Assembly (NCBI RefSeq): GCF_003219815.1
Contig: NZ_QJVD01000003.1
Coordinates: forward strand, 124,001 to 188,000
Direction: 5' to 3'
From: Arthrobacter livingstonensis
GTDB taxonomy: Bacteria > Actinomycetota > Actinomycetes > Actinomycetales > Micrococcaceae
Length of the DNA: 64,000 bases
Shown here: positions 27,381-38,272 of the stretch, piece after piece
How the letters are laid out: each line of letters opens with the position of its first letter
How positions within the stretch are numbered: position 1 is the first letter of the stretch
Made by a program: the position numbers and the translations under genes
Notes under the pieces: generated by a model
Seen by the model: only the letters and a program-made list of their open reading frames with translations
Database searches by the model: none
What the model was told of the DNA's origin: nothing

Positions 27381-30329
27381 ATGACCGCGCAGAACAACCA
27401 GCCCAACCGGCTCACCAGCGGTGGCCGGATCGACCGCAGCACCACCTGGAGCTTTACCGTCGACGGCGTTGGCTACAGCGGCCACCCGGGCGACACAGTG
27501 GCTTCGGCGCTGATCGCCAACGGCCGCCTGGCCGCCGGAAACTCCCTCTACGAGGACCGCCCCCGCGGCATCCTTTCCGCCGGTGTGGAGGAGTCCAACG
27601 CCCTGATCAAGGTCGCAGGCCGCTTCCCCGGCCACGCCGCCGAATCCATGCTGCCGGCCACGGCCGTGTCGGTCGTTGAGGGGCTCGACGTCGAGTTCCT
27701 CTCCGGCCTGGGCAGGCTCGACCCGTCCGAGGATGAGGCCGTCTACGACAAAAAGTACGTCCACAGCGACGTAGTTGTGGTCGGTGGCGGCCCCGCCGGC
27801 CTGGCCGCGGCCAGGGAAGCGGCCCGCACCGGCGCCCGCGTTATCCTCATCGACGACCAGCCGGAACTTGGCGGCGCGCTGCTTTCCGGCCGCGGAGAAG
27901 ACGTCGGGGGCAAGCCGGCACTGGACTGGGTGTCCGACGTCGAGGCCGAGCTGTTGACCAGCGAGGAATGCACGGTGTTGCACCGCACCACCGTGTTTGG
28001 CTCCTACGACAGCAACTTCCTGATCGCTGTGGAGAACCGCACGGACCATCTGGCGCAGGAGCCCGGCGACGGCGTCTCCCGCCAACGCATCTGGCATATC
28101 CGCGCCAAGCAGGTGGTCCTGGCCACGGGCGCCCACGAACGACCGATCGTCTTTGAAAACAACGACCGGCCCGGCATCATGCTCGCCTCCGCTGCCCGCA
28201 GCTACCTTAACCGGTATGGCGTCGCAGCCGGCTCCCGCGTGGTCATCGGCACCACCAATGACAGTGCCTACCAGCTCGCCGCGGACCTGACAGCCGCGGG
28301 AGTGGCTGTGGCCGCAGTCGTCGACGCCCGCCCGGAGCTCTCCGCGCTGGCCGCTGCCGCGGCCGACGGCGTGCGCGTGATCCACGGCAGTGCCGTGGTC
28401 AACACGGCAGCAGCGGCGGACGGCCGCGTCCACAAGGTCATGGTCGCCGCGATCGATGCCGACGGCGCCCCCGTCGGTGCCGTCGAGGAAATCGACGCGG
28501 ACCTGCTCGCCGTCTCCGGCGGCTGGAGCCCCGTGGTGCACCTGCACAGCCAGGCGCAGGGCAAGGTCCGCTGGGACCTGGAGCTGGCCGGCTTTGTCCC
28601 GTCCACCACTGTGAAGAACCAGCAGAACGCCGGCGCCTGCCGCGGCAGCTACGCCCTGGCGGACTGCGTGGCCGAAGGCGCCACGGCCGGTTCGGTTGCC
28701 GCCGTCAACGCAGGGTTTGCCACGGCCGACGCCGTTGCTGCCGCCACCGCGGCCGCGTCCCGCCCCGCCCGCGCGGCCCAGCCCACCGGGCCCACCCGCC
28801 CGCTGTGGCTGGTCGGCGGGACGGAAGGAACGGCGTCGGACTGGCACCACCACTTCGTCGACTTCCAGCGCGACCAGTCCGTGGCCGACGTCTGGCGGTC
28901 CACCGGCGCTGGCATGCGCAGCGTCGAGCACATCAAGCGCTACACCTCCATCAGCACCGCCAACGACCAGGGCAAGACCTCCGGTGTGAACGCGATTGGC
29001 GTCATTGCCGCCGCGTTCCGCCAGCAGGGCACTGCGGTGGACCCGGACATCGGCGCAATCGGAACCACCACCTACCGGGCTCCGTTCACCCCCGTCCCGT
29101 TCGTGGCATTGGCCGGGCGCCAGCGCGGGGAGCTGTTCGACGCCGCCCGCCGCACATCCATCCACTCCTGGCACGAGGACCGCGGCGCTCTGTTCGAGGA
29201 CGTTGGCCAGTGGAAGCGCCCCTGGTACTACCCGCTGCCGGGGGAGGACATGGACGCCGCCGTGCTGCGTGAATGCGCCGCCGTCCGCGACTCCGTGGGC
29301 TACATGGATGCCACCACGCTGGGCAAGATCGAGATCCGCGGCAAGGACGCCGGTGAGTTCCTGAACCGGATCTACACCAACGCGTTCAAGAAGCTCGCCC
29401 CCGGCTTGGCACGCTACGGCGTCATGTGCACCCCGGACGGCATGATCTTCGACGACGGCGTGACGCTGCGCCTGGATCAGGACCGCTACTTCATGACCAC
29501 CACCACCGGCGGTGCCGCCAAGGTGCTGGACTGGCTGGAGGAATGGCAGCAGACCGAATGGCCGGAACTGGACGCCACCTTCACCTCGGTGACCGAACAG
29601 TGGACGACCATCGCCGTCGTCGGGCCCAAGTCCCGCGCCGTGCTGGCCAAGGTGGCCCCGGGGTTGGACCTCTCCAACGAGGCGTTCAAGTTCATGGCCT
29701 TCCAGGAAACAGTGCTGGCCTCCGGCGTTGCCGCCAGGGTGTGCCGGATCTCCTTCTCCGGCGAGCTTGCCTACGAGATCAACGTCCCGGCCTGGTACGG
29801 CATGTCCACCTGGGACGACGTGACGGCGGCGGGGGCGGAATTCAACATCACCCCGTACGGCACCGAAACGATGCACGTGCTCCGCGCTGAAAAGGGCTAC
29901 CCGATCGTCGGCCAGGACACCGACGGCACGGTCACCCCGCAGGACGCGGGCATGGACTGGGTGGTCTCCAAGGTCAAGGACTTCATCGGCAAGCGTTCCT
30001 ACCAGCGCACCGATGCCGTCCGCGAGGGCCGCAAGCACCTGGTCAGCGTCCTGCCGGTGGATGGTTCCATCCGCCTTCCGGAGGGAACCCAGCTCGTGGA
30101 CGCCGGCGTGAGCGTCAACCCCGCGTACGGTCCAGTCCCGATGCAGGGATTCGTCACCTCCAGCTACCACAGCGCCGCCCTGGGACGGTCCTTCGGGCTG
30201 GCCCTGATCAAGAACGGACGCAACCGGATCGGCGAACGCCTCGTCGCCGCCGTCGGGACCGAACTGGTCGATGTAGTTGTCGGGGAAACAGTACTTTTTG
30301 ATGCCGAAGGGAAGCGCCGAGATGGTTAA
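27381..30329 (+). CDS. soxA: Sarcosine oxidase subunit alpha
   Basis: A 982-residue subunit of the usual length. The N-terminal part has a ferredoxin-like fold (TFTVDG-type start, [15 protein letters not shown]). A dinucleotide-binding domain with GGGPAG at 135-140 binds NAD. The C-terminal third is a GcvT-like folate-binding domain ([44 protein letters not shown]) where the methyl group is loaded on THF. ATG two bases after the soxD stop with AAGGAG upstream. Confidence 0.95.
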   Translation: MTAQNNQPNRLTSGGRIDRSTTWSFTVDGVGYSGHPGDTVASALIANGRLAAGNSLYEDRPRGILSAGVEESNALIKVAGRFPGHAAESMLPATAVSVVEGLDVEFLSGLGRLDPSEDEAVYDKKYVHSDVVVVGGGPAGLAAAREAARTGARVILIDDQPELGGALLSGRGEDVGGKPALDWVSDVEAELLTSEECTVLHRTTVFGSYDSNFLIAVENRTDHLAQEPGDGVSRQRIWHIRAKQVVLATGAHERPIVFENNDRPGIMLASAARSYLNRYGVAAGSRVVIGTTNDSAYQLAADLTAAGVAVAAVVDARPELSALAAAAADGVRVIHGSAVVNTAAAADGRVHKVMVAAIDADGAPVGAVEEIDADLLAVSGGWSPVVHLHSQAQGKVRWDLELAGFVPSTTVKNQQNAGACRGSYALADCVAEGATAGSVAAVNAGFATADAVAAATAAASRPARAAQPTGPTRPLWLVGGTEGTASDWHHHFVDFQRDQSVADVWRSTGAGMRSVEHIKRYTSISTANDQGKTSGVNAIGVIAAAFRQQGTAVDPDIGAIGTTTYRAPFTPVPFVALAGRQRGELFDAARRTSIHSWHEDRGALFEDVGQWKRPWYYPLPGEDMDAAVLRECAAVRDSVGYMDATTLGKIEIRGKDAGEFLNRIYTNAFKKLAPGLARYGVMCTPDGMIFDDGVTLRLDQDRYFMTTTTGGAAKVLDWLEEWQQTEWPELDATFTSVTEQWTTIAVVGPKSRAVLAKVAPGLDLSNEAFKFMAFQETVLASGVAARVCRISFSGELAYEINVPAWYGMSTWDDVTAAGAEFNITPYGTETMHVLRAEKGYPIVGQDTDGTVTPQDAGMDWVVSKVKDFIGKRSYQRTDAVREGRKHLVSVLPVDGSIRLPEGTQLVDAGVSVNPAYGPVPMQGFVTSSYHSAALGRSFGLALIKNGRNRIGERLVAAVGTELVDVVVGETVLFDAEGKRRDG

Positions 30330-30957
30330 AACAGCATTCAACACAGAGGTTGCGGCACTGCGCCAGAGCCCCGCCCAGCACCTCTGGGCAGACTTCTCTG
30401 CCGGTTCGGTGGAGGGTGAGCGAGGGGTCGGCCTGCGGGAAGTCCCGTTCCAGGGCATGGTCGGCATCCGCGTCGACCCACTGTCCGAAGCCGGGGAACG
30501 GATCGGCGCGCTGACGGGCGGCCTGCCCGCGAGTTGCGGGACTGTCGCCTCCGGCCCTGCCGGGGTGTCCACCCTGTGGCTGGGACCGGACGAGTTCCTC
30601 ACAGTGACCCCCGACGCCGGCGGCCAGGACGGCTTCGTCGCCGGACTCGTGGCGGCCCTGGGTGACGGCGCCGGTCAGGTCATTGACCTTTCCAGCAACC
30701 GGACCACCTTTGAGCTGGCCGGACCCAGCGCCCGCGAGGTGCTGGAGAAGAGTTGCGCGGCGGATCTCCACCCGCGCGCCTTCGCCTCCGGCACGGCCAT
30801 CACCACCGAGGTGGGCAAGATCCCGGTGCTCCTGTGGAAGACCGGGCCGGAGACCTTCCGGCTCCTGCCGCGGGCATCGTTCGCTGACTACCTGGGCCGC
30901 TGGCTCCTGGACGGCATGCGGGAATTCGCCACGGCAGGCAGCCCGGCATGGCACTGA
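30322..30957 (+). CDS. soxG: Sarcosine oxidase subunit gamma
   Basis: A 211-residue gamma subunit related to the GcvT fold, with [28 protein letters not shown] as the typical segment. The ATG at 30322 overlaps the soxA stop (ATGGTTAA), and its end overlaps sdaA by 10 bp, indicating translational coupling. It completes the tetramer. Confidence 0.93.
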   Translation: MVKTAFNTEVAALRQSPAQHLWADFSAGSVEGERGVGLREVPFQGMVGIRVDPLSEAGERIGALTGGLPASCGTVASGPAGVSTLWLGPDEFLTVTPDAGGQDGFVAGLVAALGDGAGQVIDLSSNRTTFELAGPSAREVLEKSCAADLHPRAFASGTAITTEVGKIPVLLWKTGPETFRLLPRASFADYLGRWLLDGMREFATAGSPAWH

Positions 30958-32321
30958 GCGTCCTTGACCTGTTTTCCGTCGGCATCGGGCCCTCCTCCTC
31001 CCACACGGTGGGCCCGATGCGGGCGGCGAAACGCTTCGCCGACGGACTTGAGCGCGACGGCGAGCTGGCCGGCGTCGTGCGCGTGAAGTCCGAACTGTTC
31101 GGCTCGCTGGGCGCCACAGGCCGCGGCCACGGCTCCGACAAGGCAGTGGTGTTGGGGCTGCAGGGGCGGGACCCCGAAACCGTGGACACGGCCCGTGCGG
31201 ACGACCTCGTGGCAGAGGCCGCCCTGGACGCCGAGCTGATGCTGGCCGGCACCCACCGGGTCGACTTCAACTTCGACGAGGACGTGGTCCTGCACCGGCG
31301 CAAGTCGCTGCCGGCCCACCCCAACGGCATGACGTTCCGGGCACTTGACCACCGCGGCGAGGTGGTGCGCGAGCGGACCTACTACTCCGTGGGCGGAGGC
31401 TTTGTGGTGGACGAGGAGGCCGTTGGTGCGGACCGGGTGATCATGGATGAAACCGTGTTGCCCCACCCGTTCACCACCGCGGACGAGCTGCTGGCCATCT
31501 GCAAGCGGGAAGGGCTGTCCATTTCCGAGGTCATGCTCGCCAACGAGCTGGTGTGGCACACGGAGGAGGAACTGCGCGCCAAGCTGCTGAACATCTGGTC
31601 CGTCATGCAGGCGTGCGTGTCCAATGGCTGCGCCGCCGAGGGCATCCTGCCAGGCGGGCTGAAAGTGACACGGCGGGCGCCGGGGCTGCTGCGCGACCTC
31701 CAGACGCCGGACGATGCCGCGGATCCGCTGCTGGCCATGGAATGGGTCAACCTCTTTGCCCTGGCCGTCAACGAGGAAAATGCCGCCGGCGGGCGCATCG
31801 TCACCGCCCCCACCAACGGGGCGGCCGGCATCATCCCGGCCGTGCTGCACTACTACATGAAGTTTGTGCCCGGCGCCAATGACGACGGCGTGGTGCGGTT
31901 CCTGCTCACGGCCGCCGCCATCGGCATCCTCTTCAAGCTCAACGCCTCCATCTCCGGCGCCGAGGTTGGCTGCCAGGGCGAGGTGGGCTCGGCGTGCTCC
32001 ATGGCCGCCGGCGCCTTGTGCGAGGTGCTCGGCGGGAGCCCGGTCCAGGCCGAGAATGCCGCCGAGATTGGCATTGAGCACAACCTCGGCCTGACCTGCG
32101 ACCCGGTGGGCGGGCTGGTGCAGATCCCGTGCATCGAACGCAACGCCATCGCCAGCGTCAAGGCCATCAACGCGGCACGGCTGGCCCGGCACGGGGACGG
32201 CAGCCAAAAGGTGTCATTGGACAAGGCAATCGAGACTATGCGCCAGACAGGAGCGGACATGATGAGCAAGTACAAGGAAACCTCACGCGGAGGCCTCGCC
32301 GTGAACGTGATTGAGTGCTGA
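30948..32321 (+). CDS. sdaA: L-serine ammonia-lyase (iron-sulfur type)
   Basis: A 457-residue single-chain serine dehydratase converting serine to pyruvate and ammonia. The beta domain begins [19 protein letters not shown]. The alpha domain carries the 4Fe-4S cysteines around [27 protein letters not shown] and LTCDPVGG. It overlaps soxG by 10 bp. It completes the route from sarcosine via glycine and serine to pyruvate. Confidence 0.95.
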   Translation: MALSVLDLFSVGIGPSSSHTVGPMRAAKRFADGLERDGELAGVVRVKSELFGSLGATGRGHGSDKAVVLGLQGRDPETVDTARADDLVAEAALDAELMLAGTHRVDFNFDEDVVLHRRKSLPAHPNGMTFRALDHRGEVVRERTYYSVGGGFVVDEEAVGADRVIMDETVLPHPFTTADELLAICKREGLSISEVMLANELVWHTEEELRAKLLNIWSVMQACVSNGCAAEGILPGGLKVTRRAPGLLRDLQTPDDAADPLLAMEWVNLFALAVNEENAAGGRIVTAPTNGAAGIIPAVLHYYMKFVPGANDDGVVRFLLTAAAIGILFKLNASISGAEVGCQGEVGSACSMAAGALCEVLGGSPVQAENAAEIGIEHNLGLTCDPVGGLVQIPCIERNAIASVKAINAARLARHGDGSQKVSLDKAIETMRQTGADMMSKYKETSRGGLAVNVIEC

Positions 32322-32322
32322 G

Positions 32323-33234
32323 ATGAGTGAAGCTGCAACGTGGCCCGAGACGGCCCAATACGTCCTGACCCTTGACTGCCCGGACAGCCCGGGGATTGTC
32401 AACCAGCTCTCCGGCGCCCTGTTCAACCATGGCGCGGACATCATTGACAACCGCCAGTTCAGCGACCGCCAGCACCTGCGGCCGGTCCCCGGGACACCCG
32501 AGCCCGACGGTCACTTCTTCATGCGGCTGCACTTTTCCGCACCAGCGGGGGAGTCGACGCTGGCGGCGCTGCGGGCGGATCTGGCTCCGCTCGCGGCACG
32601 GCATGGCATGCGCTGGGAGCTGCGCCCGCACGGCGCACGGCGCCGCGTGTTGATCATGGTCTCGAAGTTTGAGCACTGCCTCAACGACCTGCTGTTCCGG
32701 ACCCGCACCGGGGAACTGCCGGTGGAAGTCGTCGCCGTCGTTTCCAACCACCCGGACCACCAGCGCCTGGCCGAGTGGCACGGCATCCCGTTCCACCACG
32801 TGCCCGTCACGGCCGCGACGAAGCCGGATGCGGAAGCCAGGCTGCTGGAGCTCGTGGACGAACTTGACGTGGAACTGGTGGTGTTGGCCCGCTACATGCA
32901 GGTGCTCAGCGACGGTCTGACGCGCAGGCTGGAGGGGCGGGCCATCAATATCCACCACTCGTTCCTGCCGTCATTCAAGGGAGCCAAGCCGTACCACCAG
33001 GCGTATGCGCGCGGTGTGAAGACGGTGGGTGCCACGGCGCACTATGTCAACAGCGAGCTGGACGAAGGGCCGATCATCTCCCAGCAGGTGATTGAGGTGG
33101 ACCACACCTTCGGCCCGGAGGACCTGGTGGCCGCGGGCCGGGACACCGAATGCAAGGCGCTCAGCAATGCGGTGCGCTGGCATTGCGAGGGGCGCGTGAT
33201 CGTCCAAGGGAACCGGACCATAGTGCTCCGCTGA
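32323..33234 (+). CDS. purU: Formyltetrahydrofolate deformylase
   Basis: A 303-residue enzyme hydrolysing 10-formyl-THF to formate and THF. The N-terminal ACT domain (YVLTLDCPDSPGIVNQLSGAL) is followed by a formyltransferase domain with NIHHSFLPSF, containing the catalytic His, and a late Asp (EVDHTFGPEDL). The ATG lies one base after the sdaA stop. In sox operons it regenerates free THF for the oxidase. Confidence 0.94.
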   Translation: MSEAATWPETAQYVLTLDCPDSPGIVNQLSGALFNHGADIIDNRQFSDRQHLRPVPGTPEPDGHFFMRLHFSAPAGESTLAALRADLAPLAARHGMRWELRPHGARRRVLIMVSKFEHCLNDLLFRTRTGELPVEVVAVVSNHPDHQRLAEWHGIPFHHVPVTAATKPDAEARLLELVDELDVELVVLARYMQVLSDGLTRRLEGRAINIHHSFLPSFKGAKPYHQAYARGVKTVGATAHYVNSELDEGPIISQQVIEVDHTFGPEDLVAAGRDTECKALSNAVRWHCEGRVIVQGNRTIVLR

Positions 33235-34320
33235 CGTTGTGCAGGCAGGCCATCCGCGCGGAGGCCTGCAGGCCCCCCAGGGTGCCGGTTCCGCGCGGGC
33301 CGCCGCCTGGCAATGAGAATATCCGGTGCGGCCAGTCGTGCGGCGACTGCCGTTCCGGAGGGAACACACGCGCCGTTTCCGCCGTGGGGCAGCCGAACTT
33401 CAGCCAGGTGTCCAGGGTTCCCAGAAGCTGGCTGCCGCGCTTGGCATCGTGGTCGAGCAATCCGCCAACGAGCTCGGTGACAAAACCCCGCACCAGCTCC
33501 GGCCCGGCCGCGCGCCGCGAACCGTTCCACGGCGGGCCCCACGGCAGACACTGTGGGGCCCGCCGCCACCAACCCGACAAGCCCGGCAACCAGGGCGGTG
33601 CGCGAGGCCCGCACTTCCTTTGGATCCAGCATTGCCACGGCCACCAGTTCCCGCGCGTCCGCATGGACCATCACCCGCCAGGATGTGCGTGCCAGCAGCT
33701 TCTCAACGGCAGCCGGCCGGTAGCCGCCATCGTGGGACTGCCCGACGACGACGCACAGCGGACCGCGGGTGTCGACACGGCCGCCTCGGCGAACTGGACC
33801 AGCCGGGCCGGCGCAGTTCGAAGGCATGGCCCGCACCAGGTGCGCCCCGCCCACCTCCTAAAGTGACGGCGGGCTCGCAGCCCGATCCGGCGTTCACGGC
33901 CACCTAGGGGTGGCGCCCACCACGCTCCTGACCGGAATCCCAAACTCCAGGGTCACCGGGGAACCGGCGTCGTCCCCCAGCGCAGCCCGGGTCCCGGCCA
34001 GGCACGAAGATTCCGCCGCGACCTGCCCGGAATCGTCCGGCAGGGTCAGGTCTGCCTTGAACCCGCGAGCCAGGATGCCCACGAGTGCGGTGATGCCCGC
34101 GAACGGCACCACCTTGGGCGGTTCGATGAGTGGCAGCCCGGCCTCGGCCGCGGCGGCAGCGAGCCGTACGGACACGGCGGCCGGGGCGCAATGTTCAGGA
34201 CATCCGGGAACTGTACCCACTGAACGGGTGGCGGAAACCTGCTCGCAATGGCCGTGGAACAGCGGATCGCCAGCCATCACGGAAGGCTGCAACAGCACGT
34301 CACCCAAAGTTAGGGTCATG
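33235..34320 (-). pseudogene. Decayed PucR-family regulator gene
   Basis: An in-frame N-terminus from the ATG at 34320 reads MTLTLGDVLLQPSVMAGDPL, clearly like the intact PucR here (MITLAEVLASASMSAADPL). It loses about 60 residues of the sensor domain and stops near 33894. Further downstream, in other frames, are middle-domain-like sequence (RPAAVEKLLARTSWRVMVHA, near 33700) and the start of the C-terminal helix-turn-helix (LLDHDAKRGSQLLGTLDTWL, near 33450), followed by another frame change. Several indels make it non-functional. It is divergent from the second NCS1 permease, mirroring the intact PucR/NCS1 pair. Confidence 0.75.
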
Positions 34321-34425
34321 ACTAATCGTCCATTTTTTGCCCGATGTCTTTGACATAATGTATCTTGTCGACTGTGATATACCACACATAGGCTTGGAAC
34401 GTCCCCTCAACACTGGAGGTTTTCC

Positions 34426-36108
34426 ATGCGAGACACCAAAGCTTCGTCGCCGGGCAATGACGCCCAAGGCGGGCACACGTCACCCGGTGGCGACGTCGAA
34501 CAAAACTTGCAGGCGATCCCTGAATCGTCCCGCACCCGGAGCGTTTCCGGACAATTTTGGATCTGGGCCGGGGCAAACCTGGCCCCGATCAACTGGGTTC
34601 TGGGGGCCTTGGGCATTCAATTGGGACTTGGATTCGCCGACACCGTCACGGTACTCGTGGCCGGGAACCTGGTCGGCATGTCCCTATTCGGTATATTCGT
34701 CCTGCTCGGCCAGCGCACCGGCGCCACCGGCATGGTGCTGGCCCGGGCCGCCTTTGGCCGGCGCGGCAATTACCTGCCCAGCGCCATCCAGGCCGTCCTG
34801 GTTATCGGCTGGTGCGCCGTCAACACCTGGATCATCCTTGACCTCGTGATGGCCCTGATGGGCAAGCTCGGCTTCGTGGATGCGGACGCGGCCAACGTGG
34901 GACCCAAGGTGGTCGTCGCCGCCCTCATCATGGCCATCCAGGTCACCATCGCCTGGTTCGGCTATAAGGCCATCGCCGCCTTTGAACGTTGGACCGTGCC
35001 GCCCACCATTGTGGTGTTGATCGCCATGTCCGCCGTGGCGTGGTTCGGTATGCACATCGACTGGTCCTACGCCGGGCCGGCTGGCCACATCCTGCACGGC
35101 GGCCCTCGGATTGCCGCGATGACCACCGTCATGACCGTCATCGGCATCGGCTGGGGCATCACCTGGTTTACCTACGCTGCCGACTACTCGCGCTTCGTCA
35201 GCCGTGGCGTGCCCCGACACAAGGTCTACCTGGCCTCCGTCTTTGGCCAGTTCCTGCCCGTCGTCTGGCTCGGGATCCTCGGTGCCAGTCTGGCCACCAA
35301 GAGTGGCTCGGCCGACCCCGGCAAGCTGATCGTGGACAACTTCGGGCTGCTGGCGATTCCGGTATTGTTCCTGGTGCTCCACGGCCCGGTCGCCACGAAC
35401 ATCCTGAACATCTACACCTTCTCCGTGGCCGCCCAGGCGCTCGACATCAAGATCAAGCGCCGCGCCCTCAACGTCGGCGTCGGAGTCCTTGCCCTGGGCG
35501 GCGTCGTCTTCTTCGTGATGCAGGAATCCTTCGCCAACACGCTGAGCACCTGGCTCGGTGCGCTCGTGGCCTGGGTGGCCGCCTGGGGCGGGATCATGCT
35601 GGTCCACTACTTGTGGGTGGACAAGCGGAAGCCCGTCGGCATTGACCGGCTCTTCGACCCGATCGGCACCAGGCGCCTCCCGGTCGTCAACTGGGCCGGC
35701 ATCACCGCCCTGCTGATCGGCATCTTCTCAACCTGGCTGTTCATGTACGGCGTCGAGCCGATCATGCAGGGACCGATCGCCACGGCCATGGGCGGCATCG
35801 ACCTCTCCTGGCTGGCCGGCGGGCTTGTCGCCGCCGGCGTCTACGCCATCCTCGGGCCACGGGTCCACGCACGGTACGCCACCGACGCCGTGCAGGGCGT
35901 GGCGGCACCGGCCGGTTCGGACGTTGTCTCCGGGGACCCCGTCGACCATGTCGCAGCCGCAGTGGATGCGGCGATCCCCGGCGAGGATCTCCCCGACGTG
36001 GCCGTCATGGATGTGGCTGCCGTGGATGCGACGGCCCCGATGGTGGCTGCGGTGGATGCTGCGGCCACACCGGCCTCGGAACGCAACTCCGCACTGATCG
36101 CAGAGTAA
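34426..36108 (+). CDS. NCS1-family permease, second copy
   Basis: A 560-residue paralogue of the permease at 20414-21952; both share SGQFWIWAGAN, APINW, GQRTGATGM and the Y(A)xDYSRFVS helix. It has an extra C-terminal tail of about 70 residues rich in Asp, Ala and Val (repeated AAVDA/VMDVAAVDA) after the last helix, which is not part of the family fold. A GGAGG site lies before the ATG, but spacing is long. Substrate may be creatinine or a related N-heterocycle. Its regulator gene next door is decayed, so its control is uncertain. Confidence 0.88.
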   Translation: MRDTKASSPGNDAQGGHTSPGGDVEQNLQAIPESSRTRSVSGQFWIWAGANLAPINWVLGALGIQLGLGFADTVTVLVAGNLVGMSLFGIFVLLGQRTGATGMVLARAAFGRRGNYLPSAIQAVLVIGWCAVNTWIILDLVMALMGKLGFVDADAANVGPKVVVAALIMAIQVTIAWFGYKAIAAFERWTVPPTIVVLIAMSAVAWFGMHIDWSYAGPAGHILHGGPRIAAMTTVMTVIGIGWGITWFTYAADYSRFVSRGVPRHKVYLASVFGQFLPVVWLGILGASLATKSGSADPGKLIVDNFGLLAIPVLFLVLHGPVATNILNIYTFSVAAQALDIKIKRRALNVGVGVLALGGVVFFVMQESFANTLSTWLGALVAWVAAWGGIMLVHYLWVDKRKPVGIDRLFDPIGTRRLPVVNWAGITALLIGIFSTWLFMYGVEPIMQGPIATAMGGIDLSWLAGGLVAAGVYAILGPRVHARYATDAVQGVAAPAGSDVVSGDPVDHVAAAVDAAIPGEDLPDVAVMDVAAVDATAPMVAAVDAAATPASERNSALIAE

Positions 36109-36122
36109 GGCCAGGAGGCGTC

Positions 36123-36215
36123 ATGTTGCACGCTGCGATGGCCCGGCGCACAGTCGCCGGGCCGGTGGGCCTCATGGTCGAAGCACCACCGACGCCGGCT
36201 GGCGGGAGATTCTAA
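36123..36215 (+). CDS. Possible 30-residue small protein or leader
   Basis: A short frame MLHAAMARRTVAGPVGLMVE... begins 11 bp after a good CCAGGAGG site, and its TAA shares a base with the ATG of the universal stress protein gene (TAATG). It could be a translational-coupling leader or chance. No homology is claimed. Confidence 0.3.
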   Translation: MLHAAMARRTVAGPVGLMVEAPPTPAGGRF

Positions 36216-36634
36216 TGCCGGTCATCGTCGGCTACGTGCCCACACCCGTCGGCGAGGCGGCACTGGAGAGGGGAATCCATGAGGCCAGCCTGCGGGGGGA
36301 GCGGCTGATCATCGTCAACGCCTCCGCCGGCGACGCCGTCGAAGGGGATTCCGCCCTCGCCACCGCAGCGGCGGTGGCGAGGGTGGCAGGCCAGTTGGAA
36401 AATGCGGGGATCGAGCACGAGATCCGCCAGCCCCAACGCACCCATTCCCCGGCCGAGGAGCTGCTCAGCATTGCTGCGGCTGACGAGGCGTCGATGATCG
36501 TGATCGGCCTGCGGCGCCGCTCGCCCGTGGGCAAGATGCTGTTTGGCAGCACGGCCCAGGAGGTCCTGCTCAACGCGGACTGCCCCGTGGTGGCGGTCAA
36601 GCCGGACCGGCGGCCACGGGGCCGCGGACACTAG
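36215..36634 (+). CDS. Universal stress protein (UspA family)
   Basis: A 139-residue protein with one Usp domain. The start MPVIVGYVPTP and the nucleotide-binding glycine motif GLRRRSPVGKMLFGSTAQEVL are conserved, so it is probably the ATP-binding type. It follows the NCS1 permease at a distance of 106 bp and may be in its transcript. Its stop overlaps the convergent VIT1 gene (CTAG). Confidence 0.9.
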   Translation: MPVIVGYVPTPVGEAALERGIHEASLRGERLIIVNASAGDAVEGDSALATAAAVARVAGQLENAGIEHEIRQPQRTHSPAEELLSIAAADEASMIVIGLRRRSPVGKMLFGSTAQEVLLNADCPVVAVKPDRRPRGRGH

Positions 36635-37722
36635 CCGAGGATGGAGCCGAAAGCCAGGCCCAGCAGGTAGGTGGCGGCCGCGGCGCCCATCCCGATGGCC
36701 AGCTGGCGCAGCCCCCGCCATAGCGGCGACGCCCCGGACAGCAGGCCCACCACGCCGCCGGTCCCCAGCAGCACCATGCCCACCAAGGCGCAGGACAGGG
36801 CCAGGGCGCCGATGCCGGTCATCCCAAACAAAAACGGGATGATCGGCACAATGGCGCCGGAAGCAAAGAAGCAGAAGCTCGACGATGCCGCGCCCCAGGC
36901 GGTGCCCAGGGTCTCGTGCTCGTCGGCCTTTTCGAGGCTGTCCGGCCGCAGGGACAGGCTGGGGTCGCAGTCGCAGTTGGACTGGCCCAGGCGTTCGGCA
37001 GCACGGTGTTCCGCTGTTTCCCGGGACATGCCGCGCGCAAGATAGACCAGGACCAGCTCGTTGTTTTCCAGATCCAGGGACGGTGCGGCGGTCAGCGTGA
37101 CCTGGGTGGGCGTGGACGCGTCCAGGAGTTCGCGCTGGGACCGGACGGACACAAATTCGCCGGCACCCATGGACAGTGCCCCGGCGAGCAGGCCGGCGAC
37201 GCCGCTGAACAGCACCACATGGCTGCCAACTCCGGTGGCGGCCATGCCCATGACCAGGGAGAGGTTGGAGACCAGGCCGTCGTTGGCGCCAAACACGGCG
37301 GCCCTGAAGGATCCGGCCAGCCGGTTACGGCCCCGGGTGGCCAGCCCACGGACCACTTCCTCGTGGATGGACTCGTCGGCTGCCATTGCCTTGGTCGCGT
37401 CCGCGTCGGTGGCGTAAGGGGAGCGGGATTCGGAGCGCTGGGCCAGGGCCAGGACAAATACCGAGCCAAAGCGGCGGGCCAGCAGGCCCAGCACGCGGTT
37501 GCGGGCGGAGGCGCGCCTGGCCGGTCCGTCGTGGCCTCCCAGCAGTTGAAGCCAATGCTGCTCATGCCGGCCTTCGGCCTCGGCCAGTGCCAGCAGGATG
37601 GCCTTTTCCTCGCCGTCCCGGCGCCTGGCCAGGTCGCGGTAGACGGCGGCCTCGGCCCGTTCATCGGCCAGATACTGACGCCAGCGCTTGATTTCGGCCG
37701 GGGTGGGAATGCGGTCGGGCAT
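36631..37722 (-). CDS. Ferritin-like plus VIT1/CCC1 family membrane protein
   Basis: A 363-residue two-domain protein. Residues 1-130 form a rubrerythrin/ferritin-like four-helix domain (EIKRWRQYLADERAEAAVYRDLA, EAEGRHEQHW). The rest is the VIT1 iron/manganese transporter domain (FRAAVFGANDGLVSNLSLVMGMA, GEFVSVRSQREL) with several membrane helices. This arrangement is like MbfA-type exporters, which move iron out of the cytoplasm or across a membrane. No iron box was identified upstream. A divergent promoter region of 550 bp follows. Confidence 0.9.
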   Translation of the reverse strand: MPDRIPTPAEIKRWRQYLADERAEAAVYRDLARRRDGEEKAILLALAEAEGRHEQHWLQLLGGHDGPARRASARNRVLGLLARRFGSVFVLALAQRSESRSPYATDADATKAMAADESIHEEVVRGLATRGRNRLAGSFRAAVFGANDGLVSNLSLVMGMAATGVGSHVVLFSGVAGLLAGALSMGAGEFVSVRSQRELLDASTPTQVTLTAAPSLDLENNELVLVYLARGMSRETAEHRAAERLGQSNCDCDPSLSLRPDSLEKADEHETLGTAWGAASSSFCFFASGAIVPIIPFLFGMTGIGALALSCALVGMVLLGTGGVVGLLSGASPLWRGLRQLAIGMGAAAATYLLGLAFGSILG

Positions 37723-38009
37723 GGTGCGGAACTCCTCAAGTCAGCCATCACTGTAGCGCGGATCCGCGCCGATTTCCGGCCGGTGGACCTAGGGAAAAGG
37801 TTTCGGCCCGCCGCAACCGGCCCCTGTCAGCCGGCGCCGTCAGCTAGTGGCAGCGCGTCGAGACCTGCCTGGATTCGGGCGGGTTTCGACGCTTTTGCGC
37901 TACCTCGGCGCGAGGGCGGAACCGGGTTAAGTTGCTATCCATGCCGCTGCCGCAATGACGGTAAAAGTTGGTGTCATCTGTCCTGGCGCAATGCGTCTTC
38001 CGTGGATTG
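37723..38009. other. Intergenic stretch without recognisable gene
   Basis: Upstream region of the VIT1 gene. No coding frame with a ribosome site and no clear terminator were seen. The stretch ends in the four-part repeat described separately. Confidence 0.5.
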
Positions 38010-38145
38010 AAAATACAGCAGATGCGGGTGTTGTGGCTCTTCCGTGGAATGAAAAGACAGCACATGCGGGTCAGCCTGCCTGCGACCCGCATCTGCTGTC
38101 TTTTGAATGGGCGGACGGCGCCAACACCCGCATCTGCTGTCTTTT
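38010..38145. repeat. Four-part 20-bp repeat element, locus 1 (F-F-R-R)
   Basis: The 20-mer AAAAGACAGCAGATGCGGGT (variants allowed) occurs as F at 38010-38029 and 38052-38071 and as its complement R at 38085-38104 and 38126-38145. Start-to-start distances are 42, 33 and 41 bp. The two F copies are also preceded by a shared CTTCCGTGGA(A/T)TG. It lies between the divergent VIT1 and IclR genes. Confidence 0.85.
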
Positions 38146-38272
38146 GCTTCGTTCGAACAACCCGAGGCGCGGCGAAGGCACCCAGGCCCGGGGAAACTTC
38201 CCGTGATCCGTAAATTCACAGCAGCAACATGGATAGCCGCTCTGCGGTAATCTGGCCATATAAGGAGCGGTG

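Noticed and set aside
27261-30602. A 1,113-codon minus-strand frame opposite the sox genes.
   Set aside because: The plus-strand soxD, soxA and soxG are certain; the antisense frame is a by-product of GC-rich codons.
38010-38145. The regularly spaced 20-bp repeats as a CRISPR array.
   Set aside because: Only four units per locus, in opposite orientations, with unequal spacing and no cas genes in the window.
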